From contig WTGN01000004.1 of NCBI GenBank assembly GCA_011523545.1, forward strand, positions 1 through 54,161: DNA of 54,161 bases, read 5' to 3'. The first letter of the stretch is position 1. Every line of letters starts with the position of its first letter. A program made the position numbers and the translations under genes. Source of the stretch: Chloroflexota bacterium. Its GTDB lineage: Bacteria; Chloroflexota; Anaerolineae; Aggregatilineales; Phototrophicaceae. This document shows, one piece after another, positions 1-8,445 of the stretch. The notes under the pieces are model-generated. The model saw only the letters and a program-made list of their open reading frames with translations, did no database searches and was not told where the DNA came from.

Positions 1-523
1 AGAGATTGGTGCCGACCTCGGTGACGAAGTTGTCGGTTTCCACCGCGCTGGCGCAGAGCACAACCGGAACGCCCTGCATCATCGCCCGCTCGACCGGCGC
101 CGACAAAGCGGCCGCGCCCATCGGCACCAGGATCAGCGCGTCCGGTTCCTGCGCCAGCAGGTCTTCGACCTGAGGCACCTGAATATCGGCGCTGGCTTGG
201 GCGTCGCCATACAGAAATTCTGACACGACATCCTCGCCCAGATGGTCCACGTACCAGTATGCGTGCGCGTCAAATAGCGCCGACCAGGCGTTGCTCGTGC
301 CTTGTGCCGCCAAAGCGATACGATAGGGCGGATCCTTGGCAAATTCGCTCGTGTCATACTCTTCATTCAAGCGCGGAATCACACTCTGCAAGTAAGGCGA
401 CGCATCAATCATCTCTTGCGTGATTTCAAACGTCATCATGCCGTCGTCCTGGCCAAGCGACACAATCGACGTGCCGAGCAGCAGCGACAGAACGAACAGC
501 CCACAAATCAGTTTCCTCAACAT
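1..523 (-). CDS. Sugar ABC transporter substrate-binding protein, partial
   Basis: Extracellular sugar-binding protein of the ribose/galactose type, cut by the left edge so the C-terminus is missing. It starts at ATG 523 after a good ribosome site (AGGGAG). The first ~25 residues are a Sec signal (MLRKLICGLFVLSLLLGTSI) ending near LGQDDG, with no lipobox cysteine. About residue 68 it reads YRIALAAQGTSNAWSA, typical of the first beta strand and ligand loop of periplasmic-binding-protein-like domains. Further on, EDLLAQEPDALILVPMGAAAL fits the family pattern in which the helix is followed by a strand at the hinge. The permease gene lies upstream on the same strand, so both are probably one operon. 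The sugar cannot be told from this fragment. Confidence 0.8.
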   Translation of the reverse strand, partial: MLRKLICGLFVLSLLLGTSIVSLGQDDGMMTFEITQEMIDASPYLQSVIPRLNEEYDTSEFAKDPPYRIALAAQGTSNAWSALFDAHAYWYVDHLGEDVVSEFLYGDAQASADIQVPQVEDLLAQEPDALILVPMGAAALSAPVERAMMQGVPVVLCASAVETDNFVTEVGTNL

Positions 524-549
524 TAGCTTTTCTCCCTAATCAAACTATT

Positions 550-575
550 GGTCAAACGTCTTAGTTCGTTTGACC
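550..575 (-). promoter_or_regulatory. Intercistronic inverted repeat upstream of the substrate-binding gene
   Basis: Perfect 9-bp inverted repeat GGTCAAACG / CGTTTGACC with an 8-nt spacer, 27 bases before the start codon of the binding-protein gene and after the permease gene. There is no T-run behind it, so a terminator is unlikely. It could be an mRNA-stabilising hairpin or a regulator site. Confidence 0.5.
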
Positions 576-627
576 TGTCGGCTAACATCTCTGTCTTTCG
601 CGGTCGCCCTCCTTTTCACTTCAGTCC

Positions 628-1605
628 TTATTCCTCGGTGCTGGCGACGCTATACAGGGTAACGGCGCCCAGGATCACTAAACCCTTGATGATGAACTGC
701 ACTTCGATGTCCAGGCCCATCAGTATCGCCATCGTGCTCAAGATTTGAATCATCAAAACGCCGGCGATAGTTCCCAGCAAGCCGCCGCGCCCGCCGACGA
801 AGGCCGTCCCGCCGACGATGGCCGCTGCGATGGAATCGAGTTCCAGTCCGGTGCCGATGAAGCGGTCGACATAGCCGACGTAGCCGGTGAGCACAACGCC
901 GGACACCACCGCCAGGCAGCTGCCAAGGATGTAAACGGAAATGCGAATGGCGTCGACCGGAATGCCCGATAGATGGGCCGCCTCGCTGTTGCTGCCCACG
1001 GCGTAGACCTTGCGCCCGTAGGCAGTGCCGCGCAAGACGAAAATGAAGAAGGCGTTCAGGCCCAGCCACAATAGCAGCGGAATCGAGAGCACGAACCAGG
1101 ATTGATTGACGATGCCCAGAATATCCGGCACGAAACCACCGGGCACGCCTCTGGTGTAGGCTTGCGTCGCGCCCTTGACCAGCACCAGCATGCCCAATGT
1201 CGCCACAAACGGGGGCACGCGCCGCTTCGTCACCAGGACGCCGTTGCCGGCCCCGATCAATGCCCCGAGCGCCAGCGAAATCAGAATCGCCGGAATCACC
1301 ATTTCATCGCGACCGTTGGTCACTTCCGCCACCACAATCGACGTCATGAAGAATATGCCGCCGACGGAAAGATCGAGACCGGCGACCAGCAGAATCATCG
1401 TCTGGCCGATCGCAACAATGCCCAGTTGCGACGCCTGCCGCATCACAACCGCAATGGTGTTGACATCGTATAGTTTCGGCGTCAGGACCGCCGCGGCCAG
1501 CAATAGCGCCAGCAGCGCGATGTATACGCCATAGTTGGCTATGAAAGCGCGCAGCCGCCAGTTGGCGCCAAGCGCCGGATTGAACCGGGTCTTTGCCAGG
1601 CTCAT
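628..1605 (-). CDS. Sugar ABC transporter permease (RbsC-type)
   Basis: Inner-membrane permease of the ribose/xylose/galactose family (BPD_transp_2), 325 residues, normal length. Multiple hydrophobic segments are visible, the first at about residues 28-45 (VYIALLALLLAAAVLTP). The family hallmark LVAGLDLSVGG is at about residues 73-83, and ALGALIGAGNGVLVTK and the late IVGGTAFVGGRGGLLGT loop also match the family. The start ATG 1605 has AAGGGGAAGCGC in front. It is followed by the binding-protein gene on the same strand. The ATP-binding subunit is not in the window and may lie beyond the left edge or upstream in another operon. Confidence 0.9.
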   Translation of the reverse strand: MSLAKTRFNPALGANWRLRAFIANYGVYIALLALLLAAAVLTPKLYDVNTIAVVMRQASQLGIVAIGQTMILLVAGLDLSVGGIFFMTSIVVAEVTNGRDEMVIPAILISLALGALIGAGNGVLVTKRRVPPFVATLGMLVLVKGATQAYTRGVPGGFVPDILGIVNQSWFVLSIPLLLWLGLNAFFIFVLRGTAYGRKVYAVGSNSEAAHLSGIPVDAIRISVYILGSCLAVVSGVVLTGYVGYVDRFIGTGLELDSIAAAIVGGTAFVGGRGGLLGTIAGVLMIQILSTMAILMGLDIEVQFIIKGLVILGAVTLYSVASTEE

Positions 1606-1667
1606 GCGCTTCCCCTTATGACCAAGCGGGTTTGCCGGCTTCGTCCGGGACTCCCCGGGGGCGGCGT

Positions 1668-2183
1668 TTAGTGCGGGGCGGCCGGCGCATCCTGGTCATC
1701 CAGATACTTCGCCGCCCATTCGACGCCTTCCCAGGAGATCGTCTTTTCCGGCGTAATCTTAACCAGATATCGCGGACGCACTCTCGATGGCTCCAGATAC
1801 TCCGGGCCGCGCTCGCCCAAATACCGGGTCGACATCCGGCGCCCGATTTCCAGCCACTCTCCTTCCATTATGGCCGGCCCCGCGACAACTTCCGCCGGGC
1901 CGCGGAATAAGACCCTGGTGTAGGGACTGCTATCGAGGGCGCAGGACACCGAACAGCGCGGAAGGCGCAGCAGATGCTGGGCGAAGATGGTTTTCGCGCG
2001 CGGGATGATCCACATGTGCTCGCCATCCCATTCCTGCCAGACCGGGGTGATGTAGGGATCGCCTTTGCTGTCGACGGTGGCGATGCGCGCGACGATGGGA
2101 CCATCGAGGAATTCCTGGATTTCCTCGGCGTTTAATGCCCTCATCTTGCCCATCCACTCGGGGTATTCACGTTTTGCGCTCAT
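1668..2183 (-). CDS. Pyridoxamine 5'-phosphate oxidase-like FMN-binding protein
   Basis: Small split-barrel protein of the PNPOx/F420-binding type, 171 residues. The start is taken at ATG 2183 (MSAKREYPEWMGK), which has AAAGGACAG in front; an upstream TTG at 2201 is in frame but would sit inside that ribosome site. The hallmark IVARIATVDSKGDPYITPVW (about residues 28-47) is the first beta hairpin that binds flavin or deazaflavin in this family, followed by WIIPRAKTIFAQHLLR. Substrate and cofactor (FMN or F420) cannot be decided here. It is isolated between unrelated genes on the same strand. Confidence 0.8.
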   Translation of the reverse strand: MSAKREYPEWMGKMRALNAEEIQEFLDGPIVARIATVDSKGDPYITPVWQEWDGEHMWIIPRAKTIFAQHLLRLPRCSVSCALDSSPYTRVLFRGPAEVVAGPAIMEGEWLEIGRRMSTRYLGERGPEYLEPSRVRPRYLVKITPEKTISWEGVEWAAKYLDDQDAPAAPH

Positions 2184-2311
2184 AAACTGTCCTTTCCGCA
2201 AGAAGACTCTTTCAACTGGTCATGCCATAGTCGACCGGTACTGGCCGATATTCAGGCTCTCCCAAAGTATATCCAATCTTGCGGGGGCTGCCACAACTTT
2301 AAGGTGACCGC

Positions 2312-3082
2312 CTAGACGAACTCCAAACGCGCGCCTGCCGCCGATTCCGGTTCGATTGTGACCTTGGCGCCCGCCGTCTTGAAGCGTATGCGATAGGGCA
2401 CGGGCCGGTTCAGCGCAATATGCTCATGCAGTGGGCTGCGCTCATCATCGGGCGTCAAGTACTCCAGCCGGTGCGGCCCCAGCTCGTAGGCATAGCCCGA
2501 AGCCTGCAAGGCATCGTCGCGAATTGGCCTGCCGCCTTCGCCCAGGACGGCGCTCATGACGCGCGCCGCCAAGCCGATATCGCGGGCGGCCAGCGTGATG
2601 CTGTCGATGCCGGTGACGCCATTCTCGTGATCCTTGTCCTTGGGCAGGCGTTCTTCGCGCGGCGTTTCATCTTCGATGATGAAAGGGATGAGACCCTGGA
2701 ACTGCCCGTAGATTTCGTTATTCAGCCAGGACAATTGATAGCCGTCAAAGCGGACGCGGCTCAAGCCGACCAGCGGGCTCATCTCGACGCCTTGCCCGGC
2801 AAAGACAGCGTAGTCGCCGCGAATGTCATCGGTCTGCATGCAGAAGTCGATTAGACCGCCGCCTCGGCCGTGCACCGCCTCCCACCAATAATGTTTTGGG
2901 CTGTCTTCGTAGAACGAGAGCAACTCAATGTAAGCGCCGTCAGCCAGCCCGATCAACGAATTATAGGAGCCGATCGGGTGCCGTCCGCCGTCAACAACAT
3001 TGAATCCGAGCGCCTTGAAGGTCGCCGTCAGCGTATCCAGGTCGGGTCCCGCAATCACGATATGGTCGATTCCAAGCAGCAT
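2312..3082 (-). CDS. VOC (glyoxalase-like) domain protein
   Basis: 256 residues, starting at ATG 3082 behind GGAGACAAAT. The N-terminal LGIDHIVIAGPDLDTL is the classic first strand of a vicinal-oxygen-chelate domain, with the His metal ligand in 'DHIVI'. A second half begins near GIDSITLAARDIGLAA (about residue 157), so there are two beta-alpha-beta units as in Glyoxalase_3-type proteins. IGSYNSLIGLADGAYIELL also fits. The enzymatic role is unknown. It is divergent from the metallo-hydrolase gene at 3205, with 122 bases between them. Confidence 0.8.
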   Translation of the reverse strand: MLLGIDHIVIAGPDLDTLTATFKALGFNVVDGGRHPIGSYNSLIGLADGAYIELLSFYEDSPKHYWWEAVHGRGGGLIDFCMQTDDIRGDYAVFAGQGVEMSPLVGLSRVRFDGYQLSWLNNEIYGQFQGLIPFIIEDETPREERLPKDKDHENGVTGIDSITLAARDIGLAARVMSAVLGEGGRPIRDDALQASGYAYELGPHRLEYLTPDDERSPLHEHIALNRPVPYRIRFKTAGAKVTIEPESAAGARLEFV

Positions 3083-3143
3083 ATTTGTCTCCAGGTCATA
3101 GAGGTCTATCGCGCGAGTATATCATGCGGTCGGCTGGCTTTCC

Positions 3144-3172
3144 TTGACGAAAGGGGCCGAGTTCGTTCTACT
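3144..3172 (+). promoter_or_regulatory. Candidate promoter of the metallo-hydrolase gene
   Basis: TTGACG (3144-3149), 17-bp spacer, TCTACT (3167-3172), ending 32 bases before ATG 3205. Spacing is ideal; the -10 match is 4 of 6. Confidence 0.35.
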
Positions 3173-3204
3173 TGTATGCCAAAGGATTTTTGTGGAGCAA
3201 ACGC

Positions 3205-3951
3205 ATGAAAATGACAAGCGATTTGCATGTGGTCGGCGGCGGCTATTTTGGATTCGGCTTATCCGGCCACCTGGACTGTCACGTCTTCGTCCTCAACAGC
3301 GGCGATGAACTCGCTCTGGTTGACCCCGGCATGGGCATGGAGCGCGACTTCGATACGATACTCGACAACATCCGCGGCGACGGGCTGGATCCCGCCAAGA
3401 TCCGCAAGCTGATCCTGACGCACTATCATTGCGATCATATCGGCGCGGCGGCAGAAGCGCAGAAGCGGCTCGATGTCGAAGTTTATGCGTCCGCCTTCGC
3501 CGCCCCTGTCATTCGTGAAGCGGACGAAAAAGCGGTCGCGCTTGATGTCGCCAAGGCGGCCGGTTTCTATCCCGACGAGTTCTTTCTGCCGCCCTGCCCC
3601 GTCGATGTGGAGCTGGTCGAGGGCGACGTGGTCAAGGTCGGCAATCTGGAATTGGAGACCTTTGAAACACCGGGCCACTGCGATGGCCACCTCAGCTTCC
3701 TGATGCGCGGCGGCGATCGAACTTATTTACTCGGCGCCGACCTGGTGTTTTGGGGCGGCAAAGTCGTCTGGCAGAACATCCACGACTGCCGCATCGACGC
3801 CTACGCCGACAGCATGTTCAAGCTGGAGCCCTACGACTTCGACGCCTTGATTCCCGGGCACTTGCAAATTTCCCTGACTGGCGGCAAGGCGCATCTTGAC
3901 GCGGCTTGCGCGGCTTTTCGCCAGTTGGGCGTCCCGCCGAATCTGCTGTAG
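3205..3951 (+). CDS. Metallo-beta-lactamase-fold hydrolase
   Basis: 248 residues. The metal-binding HxHxDH motif is clear (H73, H75, D77, H78 in LTHYHCDHIG). Further ligands are H158 in ETPGHCDGHLSF and the late IPGHLQIS histidine, and LLGADLVF supplies the bridging aspartate. All residues for a two-metal site are present. Start: ATG 3205 has GGAG eight bases upstream; the in-frame TTG at 3172 lies in the likely promoter and is rejected. Such proteins act as thioesterases, lactonases or glyoxalase II-like enzymes; which one applies is not visible. It stands alone between a divergent VOC gene and the LacI gene. Confidence 0.85.
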   Translation: MKMTSDLHVVGGGYFGFGLSGHLDCHVFVLNSGDELALVDPGMGMERDFDTILDNIRGDGLDPAKIRKLILTHYHCDHIGAAAEAQKRLDVEVYASAFAAPVIREADEKAVALDVAKAAGFYPDEFFLPPCPVDVELVEGDVVKVGNLELETFETPGHCDGHLSFLMRGGDRTYLLGADLVFWGGKVVWQNIHDCRIDAYADSMFKLEPYDFDALIPGHLQISLTGGKAHLDAACAAFRQLGVPPNLL

Positions 3952-3987
3952 CCCTAAGCGAGCCAGATAGCATTTCCAGAATTTTGC

Positions 3988-4016
3988 TTGACATAGTAAA
4001 CGTTTTCTAATATGCT
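3988..4016 (+). promoter_or_regulatory. Promoter of the LacI-type regulator gene
   Basis: Consensus TTGACA (3988-3993), exact 17-bp spacer, TATGCT (4011-4016). The spacer is almost wholly occupied by the first operator box (3994-4009). Transcription would begin near 4023, giving a leader of about 45 bases. Confidence 0.75.
3994..4009. promoter_or_regulatory. LacI-family operator box 1
   Basis: TAGTAAACGTTTTCTA, a near-palindrome around the central CG (AAACGTTT), the usual form of LacI/GalR-family operators. It lies between the -35 and -10 elements, so bound repressor would exclude RNA polymerase. Confidence 0.8.
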
Positions 4017-4025
4017 CTCAAATTA

Positions 4026-4041
4026 TAGTAAACGTTTTCTA
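4026..4041. promoter_or_regulatory. LacI-family operator box 2
   Basis: Identical 16-base copy of box 1, starting 32 bases downstream (about three helical turns), just after the predicted transcription start. Same-face spacing suits binding of two dimers or a tetramer. Confidence 0.8.
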
Positions 4042-4067
4042 TATTTCTGGAAGTTTGGCTGCTGTCT

Positions 4068-5123
4068 GTGGTCACGATCAAAGAAGTCGCTCAAATCGCT
4101 GGCGTGTCAATCGCTACTGTTTCGCGGGTAATGAGCAATAGCGATTATCCGGTGAGCCCGCAGACGCGCGAAGCAATTCTTCAAGTCGCGGAAGATATCG
4201 GCTACTCGCCGAACCGCGCCGCCCGCAGCCTGCGCACCGAACGCTCTTCGCTGATAGGCGTCATCCTCGACAACTTCTCCTCTCAATGGGCGCCCATCAT
4301 CATCCGCGGCATCCAAGATATTCTGCACAACAGCGGTTACTTCACGCTCGTGGTCAACATCCCCTGGGAGAAGTACTCGCAGGCGGATGTGGTGCAGGAC
4401 ATGCTGGGTCATTCCGTAGACGGTTTCATATTCGTTGAAACCTGGCATCCGGTCCGCGAACGCCGAGATATGTTGAACAATCGGCCTTACGTCATTGTGC
4501 ATCGACTGTTTCACGAATCGGACCCTTACAGCATCATCCCGGATGAAAGGCAGAACAGCGCGCTGGTGGTGCAACATCTCCTGGCGCTGGGGCACCGTAA
4601 GATCGCTTATATCGCCGGCGATGAGCGCTATTTTTCATCGGCGCAGCGGCTCAACACCTACCTGGACACGATGCGAGCCGCCGGCATTGAAGTGGGCGAT
4701 GGCTGGATAGTCCAGGGCGAATGGCAGGTGCCCAGCGGCTACCAGAGCGCCAAACGTATTCTCGCCGCCGTTCAAAAGCCCAGCGCCATCGTGGCCGCAA
4801 ATGATGGATTGGCTTATGGCGCCCTGCTTGCGGTGCAAGACGAAGGGCTGCGCGTACCGGAGGATGTCGCGATTGTAGGCTATGACGACCATGAGATTTC
4901 GCGCTTCGCAAACCCGACGATCACGACGGTCACCTTGCCGCTCTTTCTGATGGGACAGGTGGCGGCGGAAAACCTGTTGTGCCAGCTCCAAACAAGCGAG
5001 CGCGAATACGCGGAGCAGCTGATTCCCGGTGAGTTGATCGTTCGCCAATCCTGTGGCGCGCCCGAAGGCAGAGCGGTTTATGCCCGTGACTACGCGCGTG
5101 ACAAGATGGACGCGTCAAGTTAA
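4068..5123 (+). CDS. LacI/GalR-family transcriptional regulator
   Basis: 351 residues, a full-length LacI-family repressor. The N-terminal helix-turn-helix is textbook: TIKEVAQIAGVSIATVSRVM (residues 3-22), then the hinge helix with SPNRAARSLRTERS, then a periplasmic-binding-protein-like effector domain from IGVILDNFSS (about residue 64) to the C-terminus, including AIVAANDGLAYGALLA and VAIVGYDDHEISRF. It starts with GTG 4068. The two operators in front indicate autoregulation. It is followed by a sugar-binding protein, two permeases and two glycosidases on the same strand, which it probably controls in response to a sugar. The effector is inferred to be an arabinose-containing saccharide. 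Confidence 0.92.
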   Translation: MVTIKEVAQIAGVSIATVSRVMSNSDYPVSPQTREAILQVAEDIGYSPNRAARSLRTERSSLIGVILDNFSSQWAPIIIRGIQDILHNSGYFTLVVNIPWEKYSQADVVQDMLGHSVDGFIFVETWHPVRERRDMLNNRPYVIVHRLFHESDPYSIIPDERQNSALVVQHLLALGHRKIAYIAGDERYFSSAQRLNTYLDTMRAAGIEVGDGWIVQGEWQVPSGYQSAKRILAAVQKPSAIVAANDGLAYGALLAVQDEGLRVPEDVAIVGYDDHEISRFANPTITTVTLPLFLMGQVAAENLLCQLQTSEREYAEQLIPGELIVRQSCGAPEGRAVYARDYARDKMDASS

Positions 5124-5209
5124 GCTTTCAGGGAGGCTATATGGTAGAAACTTGCGGCACAAGATGTTATCTTAACCGAATGAGCAAGTCCAAGCAGGAG
5201 GACAATGCG

Positions 5210-6460
5210 ATGTCTTTTGGCAGATTAACTAAGCTGGCGCTTCTGGCGCTTTTGGTAATCGCCGCGCTGCCGCTCGCGGCGCAGGACGACCAGATCAATA
5301 TGACAATGTGGGTGCGCACCATCAGCTTCCAGACGCAGGCGCTGGTAGACGAGTGGAACGCCAACAACGACAGCCAAATCGAATTGACCGTCATCCCGTC
5401 TGGCGAGTTCGTCACCAAGATGGGGGCGGCCATCGCCGCGGGCGAACCGCCCGATATCGCCAGCATCGACCTCATCTACACGCCGGCATTTTCTTCGGCC
5501 GGTCAACTGGTCGATATCACCGAATGGGTCAGGGCGCTTCCCTACGCCGACGATCTGACCCCGGCCCACATGGAACTTGGCATGTATGAGGGGCGCAACT
5601 ATGCGGTGCCGACCGCTGTCGATGGCTCCTTCATCATCTACAATGTCGACCTGTTTGAGCAGGCTGGTTTGGATCCGGATAATCCGCCGTCAACCTGGGG
5701 CGAAATGTTGGATGCGATGCGCGCCATTGACGCGCTCGGCGACGACATTTACGGTTACTGGTACTCACTTGGCTGCGCTGGCTGCAACGCCTTCACCTTC
5801 CTGCCCTTCATCTGGGCCAGCGGTGGCGATGTGCTGAGCGACGATTACTCGGAAGCGACCATCACCAGCGACCCGATCGTGCGCGAGTCGCTTGAGTTCT
5901 ATAACGCGATTTGGGAGGAAGGGCTCGTCCCCGAGGGCGCCAGCATTGACAACGGCAGCAACTTCACCAACGCCTTCGCCGGCGGCAATATCGGCATGGC
6001 GGGTACGGGTAACTTCAGCCTCAGTCGCTACAAGAACGAGTTCCCCGACATACACTTCGACCTGTTCCACATTCCGGGCAAAGACGGCGGCACCGCGTCC
6101 TTTGGCGGCGGCGACGTCATTGCCATTCCGGCCGGCACCGAGCACGCTGAAGAAGCCTGGCGCTTCATCGAGTGGACCTTGACCGAGGGACCCCAGATTG
6201 ATATCTATGCCGCGAATGGTCAGATTCCCGTACGGCTTTCGCTAGCCGACAACGAATACTCGCGGGAGGACCCGCGCTTTGTCACCTCCGGCAGCGCGCT
6301 GTCAGTCGGCCACACGCCTTACACCGTCGTCTACAACGACTTGTTCAACGACCCCAACGGGCCCTGGCTGGAGATGCTGCAGGTAGGGATCCTGGACGGG
6401 GATATCGACGGCGCGCTTGAGCTCGGGCAAGAGCGATTCACGCAGATTATGGAAGGCTAA
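5210..6460 (+). CDS. Sugar ABC transporter substrate-binding protein (family 1)
   Basis: 416 residues of the maltose/oligosaccharide-binding type (SBP_bac_1). The start is fixed by AGGAGG at 5196-5201 before ATG 5210; an in-frame upstream start would add 23 residues without a signal. Signal segment FGRLTKLALLALLVIAALPL ends in AAQDD with no lipobox cysteine. Typical features follow: INMTMWVRT strand, then GAAIAAGEPPDIASIDLIYT, then YAVPTAVDGSFIIYNVDLFE (about residues 128-147), and GDVIAIPAGTEHAEEAWRFIEW late. It feeds the two permeases behind it. The last codons form a hairpin with the stop codon in its loop. Confidence 0.92.
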   Translation: MSFGRLTKLALLALLVIAALPLAAQDDQINMTMWVRTISFQTQALVDEWNANNDSQIELTVIPSGEFVTKMGAAIAAGEPPDIASIDLIYTPAFSSAGQLVDITEWVRALPYADDLTPAHMELGMYEGRNYAVPTAVDGSFIIYNVDLFEQAGLDPDNPPSTWGEMLDAMRAIDALGDDIYGYWYSLGCAGCNAFTFLPFIWASGGDVLSDDYSEATITSDPIVRESLEFYNAIWEEGLVPEGASIDNGSNFTNAFAGGNIGMAGTGNFSLSRYKNEFPDIHFDLFHIPGKDGGTASFGGGDVIAIPAGTEHAEEAWRFIEWTLTEGPQIDIYAANGQIPVRLSLADNEYSREDPRFVTSGSALSVGHTPYTVVYNDLFNDPNGPWLEMLQVGILDGDIDGALELGQERFTQIMEG

Positions 6461-6467
6461 GCCTTCC
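6451..6467 (+). promoter_or_regulatory. Hairpin with the stop codon as its loop
   Basis: GGAAGGC (6451-6457), TAA stop codon (6458-6460) as loop, GCCTTCC (6461-6467): a perfect 7-bp stem centred on the stop codon of the binding-protein gene. It would form only after ribosomes leave. Confidence 0.55.
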
Positions 6468-6479
6468 GCTCTTGAGGTT

Positions 6480-6501
6480 CTGCCGGGCTTCGGTCCGGCA
6501 G
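6480..6501 (+). promoter_or_regulatory. UUCG-tetraloop hairpin between binding-protein and permease genes
   Basis: Stem CTGCCGGGC, loop TTCG, stem GTCCGGCAG: nine pairs (one G-T) closed by a C(TTCG)G tetraloop, a very stable RNA form. No T-run follows. It is likely a 3' stability block that keeps binding-protein mRNA more abundant than permease mRNA. Confidence 0.6.
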
Positions 6502-6588
6502 CGCCTTCCATCCGGCTATTCATGCAGGTGCGTCACGCCGCGACTTGCGAGCCGGTTGGCACTCGCAATGCTATGAAAGATTCAACTA

Positions 6589-7488
6589 TTGATTAGGCAA
6601 GCCGCCGTCTGGAACCTCAGTTGGGAACAGCGCCGCAAGCTGACCGGCTTCCTCTTCGTGCTGCCGACGGTGGCTTTTGTCACCATTTTTTTCATCGTGC
6701 CCCTGGGGCTGACATTCTTCATTTCCTTGCACGATTGGCCGCTCTTTGGCGACCGCGCTTACATCGGCTTCAGCAATTACTCCGAGTTGGCGGCTGATCG
6801 TCAATATGTCAAGAGTTTGAATTTCACCTTTCGCTACACCCTGCTCATAACACCGCCTATATTCATTCTCGGTTTCATCCTAGCGTCTCTCGTCCGCCGC
6901 AAAATCCGCTTTGTCGGTATCTTCCGCACCATCTTCTTTATGCCGGTTGTGATCGGCCTGGGCGTATCGAGTCTGCTCTGGGTCTGGCTTCTGGATGATC
7001 GAGTCGGCATCTTCAACAAGATTCTGCTCGACCTGAATCTGGTACCGAAGGCGCAGCTCTTCCTGGGCCGGCCAAATACCGCGATGAATGTCATCATCCT
7101 CTCCGTGGTATGGAAAACTGTTGGATTTACGATGATCCTGCTGCTGGCGGGCTTGCAGGCGATCTCTGACGAACTGTACGAATCGGCCGAGGTTGACGGC
7201 GCCGGTTATTTCAAGAAGCTATTTTACATAACCCTGCCTTTGATGCGCCGAACCATCGCGCTTGCCTTAGTCATTTCCGTCATCGGCTCGGTTCTGGCAT
7301 TCGATCAATTCTATATCATGACGCGCGGCGGGCCGCGAAACAGCACAATCTCCATCGTCTACTGGATCTTTAACAACTCCTTCACCTATTTCAAGATGGG
7401 TTACGGTGCGGCGATGTCAATTGTACTGCTTGGGATTCTAGTCGCGCTAACTGGCGCTCAATTATACATTCTAAGGGAAAAAGATTAG
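6589..7488 (+). CDS. Sugar ABC transporter permease (MalF/UgpA type)
   Basis: 299 residues, six expected membrane segments, the first at about residues 18-45 (FLFVLPTVAFVTIFFIVPLG). The cytoplasmic EAA loop that docks the ATPase is present: ELYESAEVDGAGYFKKLFYI, then LPLMRR. The start is TTG 6589, because ATG codons just upstream (6568, 6573) run into stops; the ribosome site is weak, suggesting coupling or low expression. It is directly followed by the partner permease. The ATPase gene is absent from the operon, as is common where one MsmX/MsiK-like ATPase serves many sugar transporters. Confidence 0.9.
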   Translation: MIRQAAVWNLSWEQRRKLTGFLFVLPTVAFVTIFFIVPLGLTFFISLHDWPLFGDRAYIGFSNYSELAADRQYVKSLNFTFRYTLLITPPIFILGFILASLVRRKIRFVGIFRTIFFMPVVIGLGVSSLLWVWLLDDRVGIFNKILLDLNLVPKAQLFLGRPNTAMNVIILSVVWKTVGFTMILLLAGLQAISDELYESAEVDGAGYFKKLFYITLPLMRRTIALALVISVIGSVLAFDQFYIMTRGGPRNSTISIVYWIFNNSFTYFKMGYGAAMSIVLLGILVALTGAQLYILREKD

Positions 7489-8421
7489 ATGGCCGCGACT
7501 TCACCAGAGAAGCCGCAAACCCTCAGCGGCGCGATGACACAGCAGGAAATCCGCCGATTACGCCGTCGCGCGCTCCTGTGGCTGCGATACCTCGTATTGG
7601 TAATCTTGGCAGTTCTCTTCCTGTTTCCCATCTTCTGGTCCTTCATCAATTCGATCAAATTGCCGGCCGAGGCGTTGGCTGTGCCACCAACTTATTTGCC
7701 CACGCGCATTTCTTTCGACAATTACATTGAGCTCACGACTTATGGGCGCGCGGGTGAAAAAGGCCAAGACGATCTGGGGCTGATACAGCATGTTTACAAC
7801 AGCACAGTGGTCGCGCTGATAACCGTCATCGGCAGCATTGTTCTAAGCACATTGGGCGGCTACGGATTCGCGCGATTCAACTTTCCCGGCAAGAGTGTAC
7901 TGTTTATCATGGTGCTTTCCACCTTGATGATCCCCTTTCAATCGATCTTGATTCCGCTCTTCGTCATGCTGGTGCAAGTCAAATTGCATGACACGCTTTT
8001 CGGGCTCGCTCTGGTATATATTACATTCCAACTGCCTTTTGGCATCTTCTTAATGCGCAACAGCTTCCTCGCCGTGCCACATGAAATTGAAGAATCGGCG
8101 CTGCTGGACGGCTGCAGCTCGCTGAGCATTCTCTACCGCCTCATGCTGCGGCTGGTTCTGCCCGGTATTGTGACCGTCGCCATTTTCGCCTTTATCAATT
8201 CCTGGAACGAATTCCTGGCCGCTCTGATATTCATGTCTGATCAGGACAATTTCACCCTGCCCGTCTTTCTCACTATGGTCAGAAGCGGTCTTTGGGGAAC
8301 CGTAAACTGGGGCGCGCTGCAAGCCGGCGTCATCGTCTCCATTATCCCCAGCTTGGCGATTTTCCTGGCGCTGCAACGCTACTACATGGACGGGCTGATG
8401 GGCGGCGCCGTCAAGAACTAA
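7489..8421 (+). CDS. Sugar ABC transporter permease (MalG/UgpE type)
   Basis: 310 residues, starting at ATG 7489 immediately after the stop of the first permease, so translation is coupled. First membrane segment at about residues 32-52 (YLVLVILAVLFLFPIFWSF). Family features: VYNSTVVALITVIGSIVLST, GGYGFARFNFPGK, and the EAA loop EIEESALLDGCSSLSILYRL followed by MLRLVLPG. It pairs with the upstream MalF-type protein to form the membrane channel for the sugar delivered by the binding protein at 5210. Confidence 0.92.
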   Translation: MAATSPEKPQTLSGAMTQQEIRRLRRRALLWLRYLVLVILAVLFLFPIFWSFINSIKLPAEALAVPPTYLPTRISFDNYIELTTYGRAGEKGQDDLGLIQHVYNSTVVALITVIGSIVLSTLGGYGFARFNFPGKSVLFIMVLSTLMIPFQSILIPLFVMLVQVKLHDTLFGLALVYITFQLPFGIFLMRNSFLAVPHEIEESALLDGCSSLSILYRLMLRLVLPGIVTVAIFAFINSWNEFLAALIFMSDQDNFTLPVFLTMVRSGLWGTVNWGALQAGVIVSIIPSLAIFLALQRYYMDGLMGGAVKN

Positions 8422-8445
8422 CCGGGCGCATCACAAGGACAGCTC

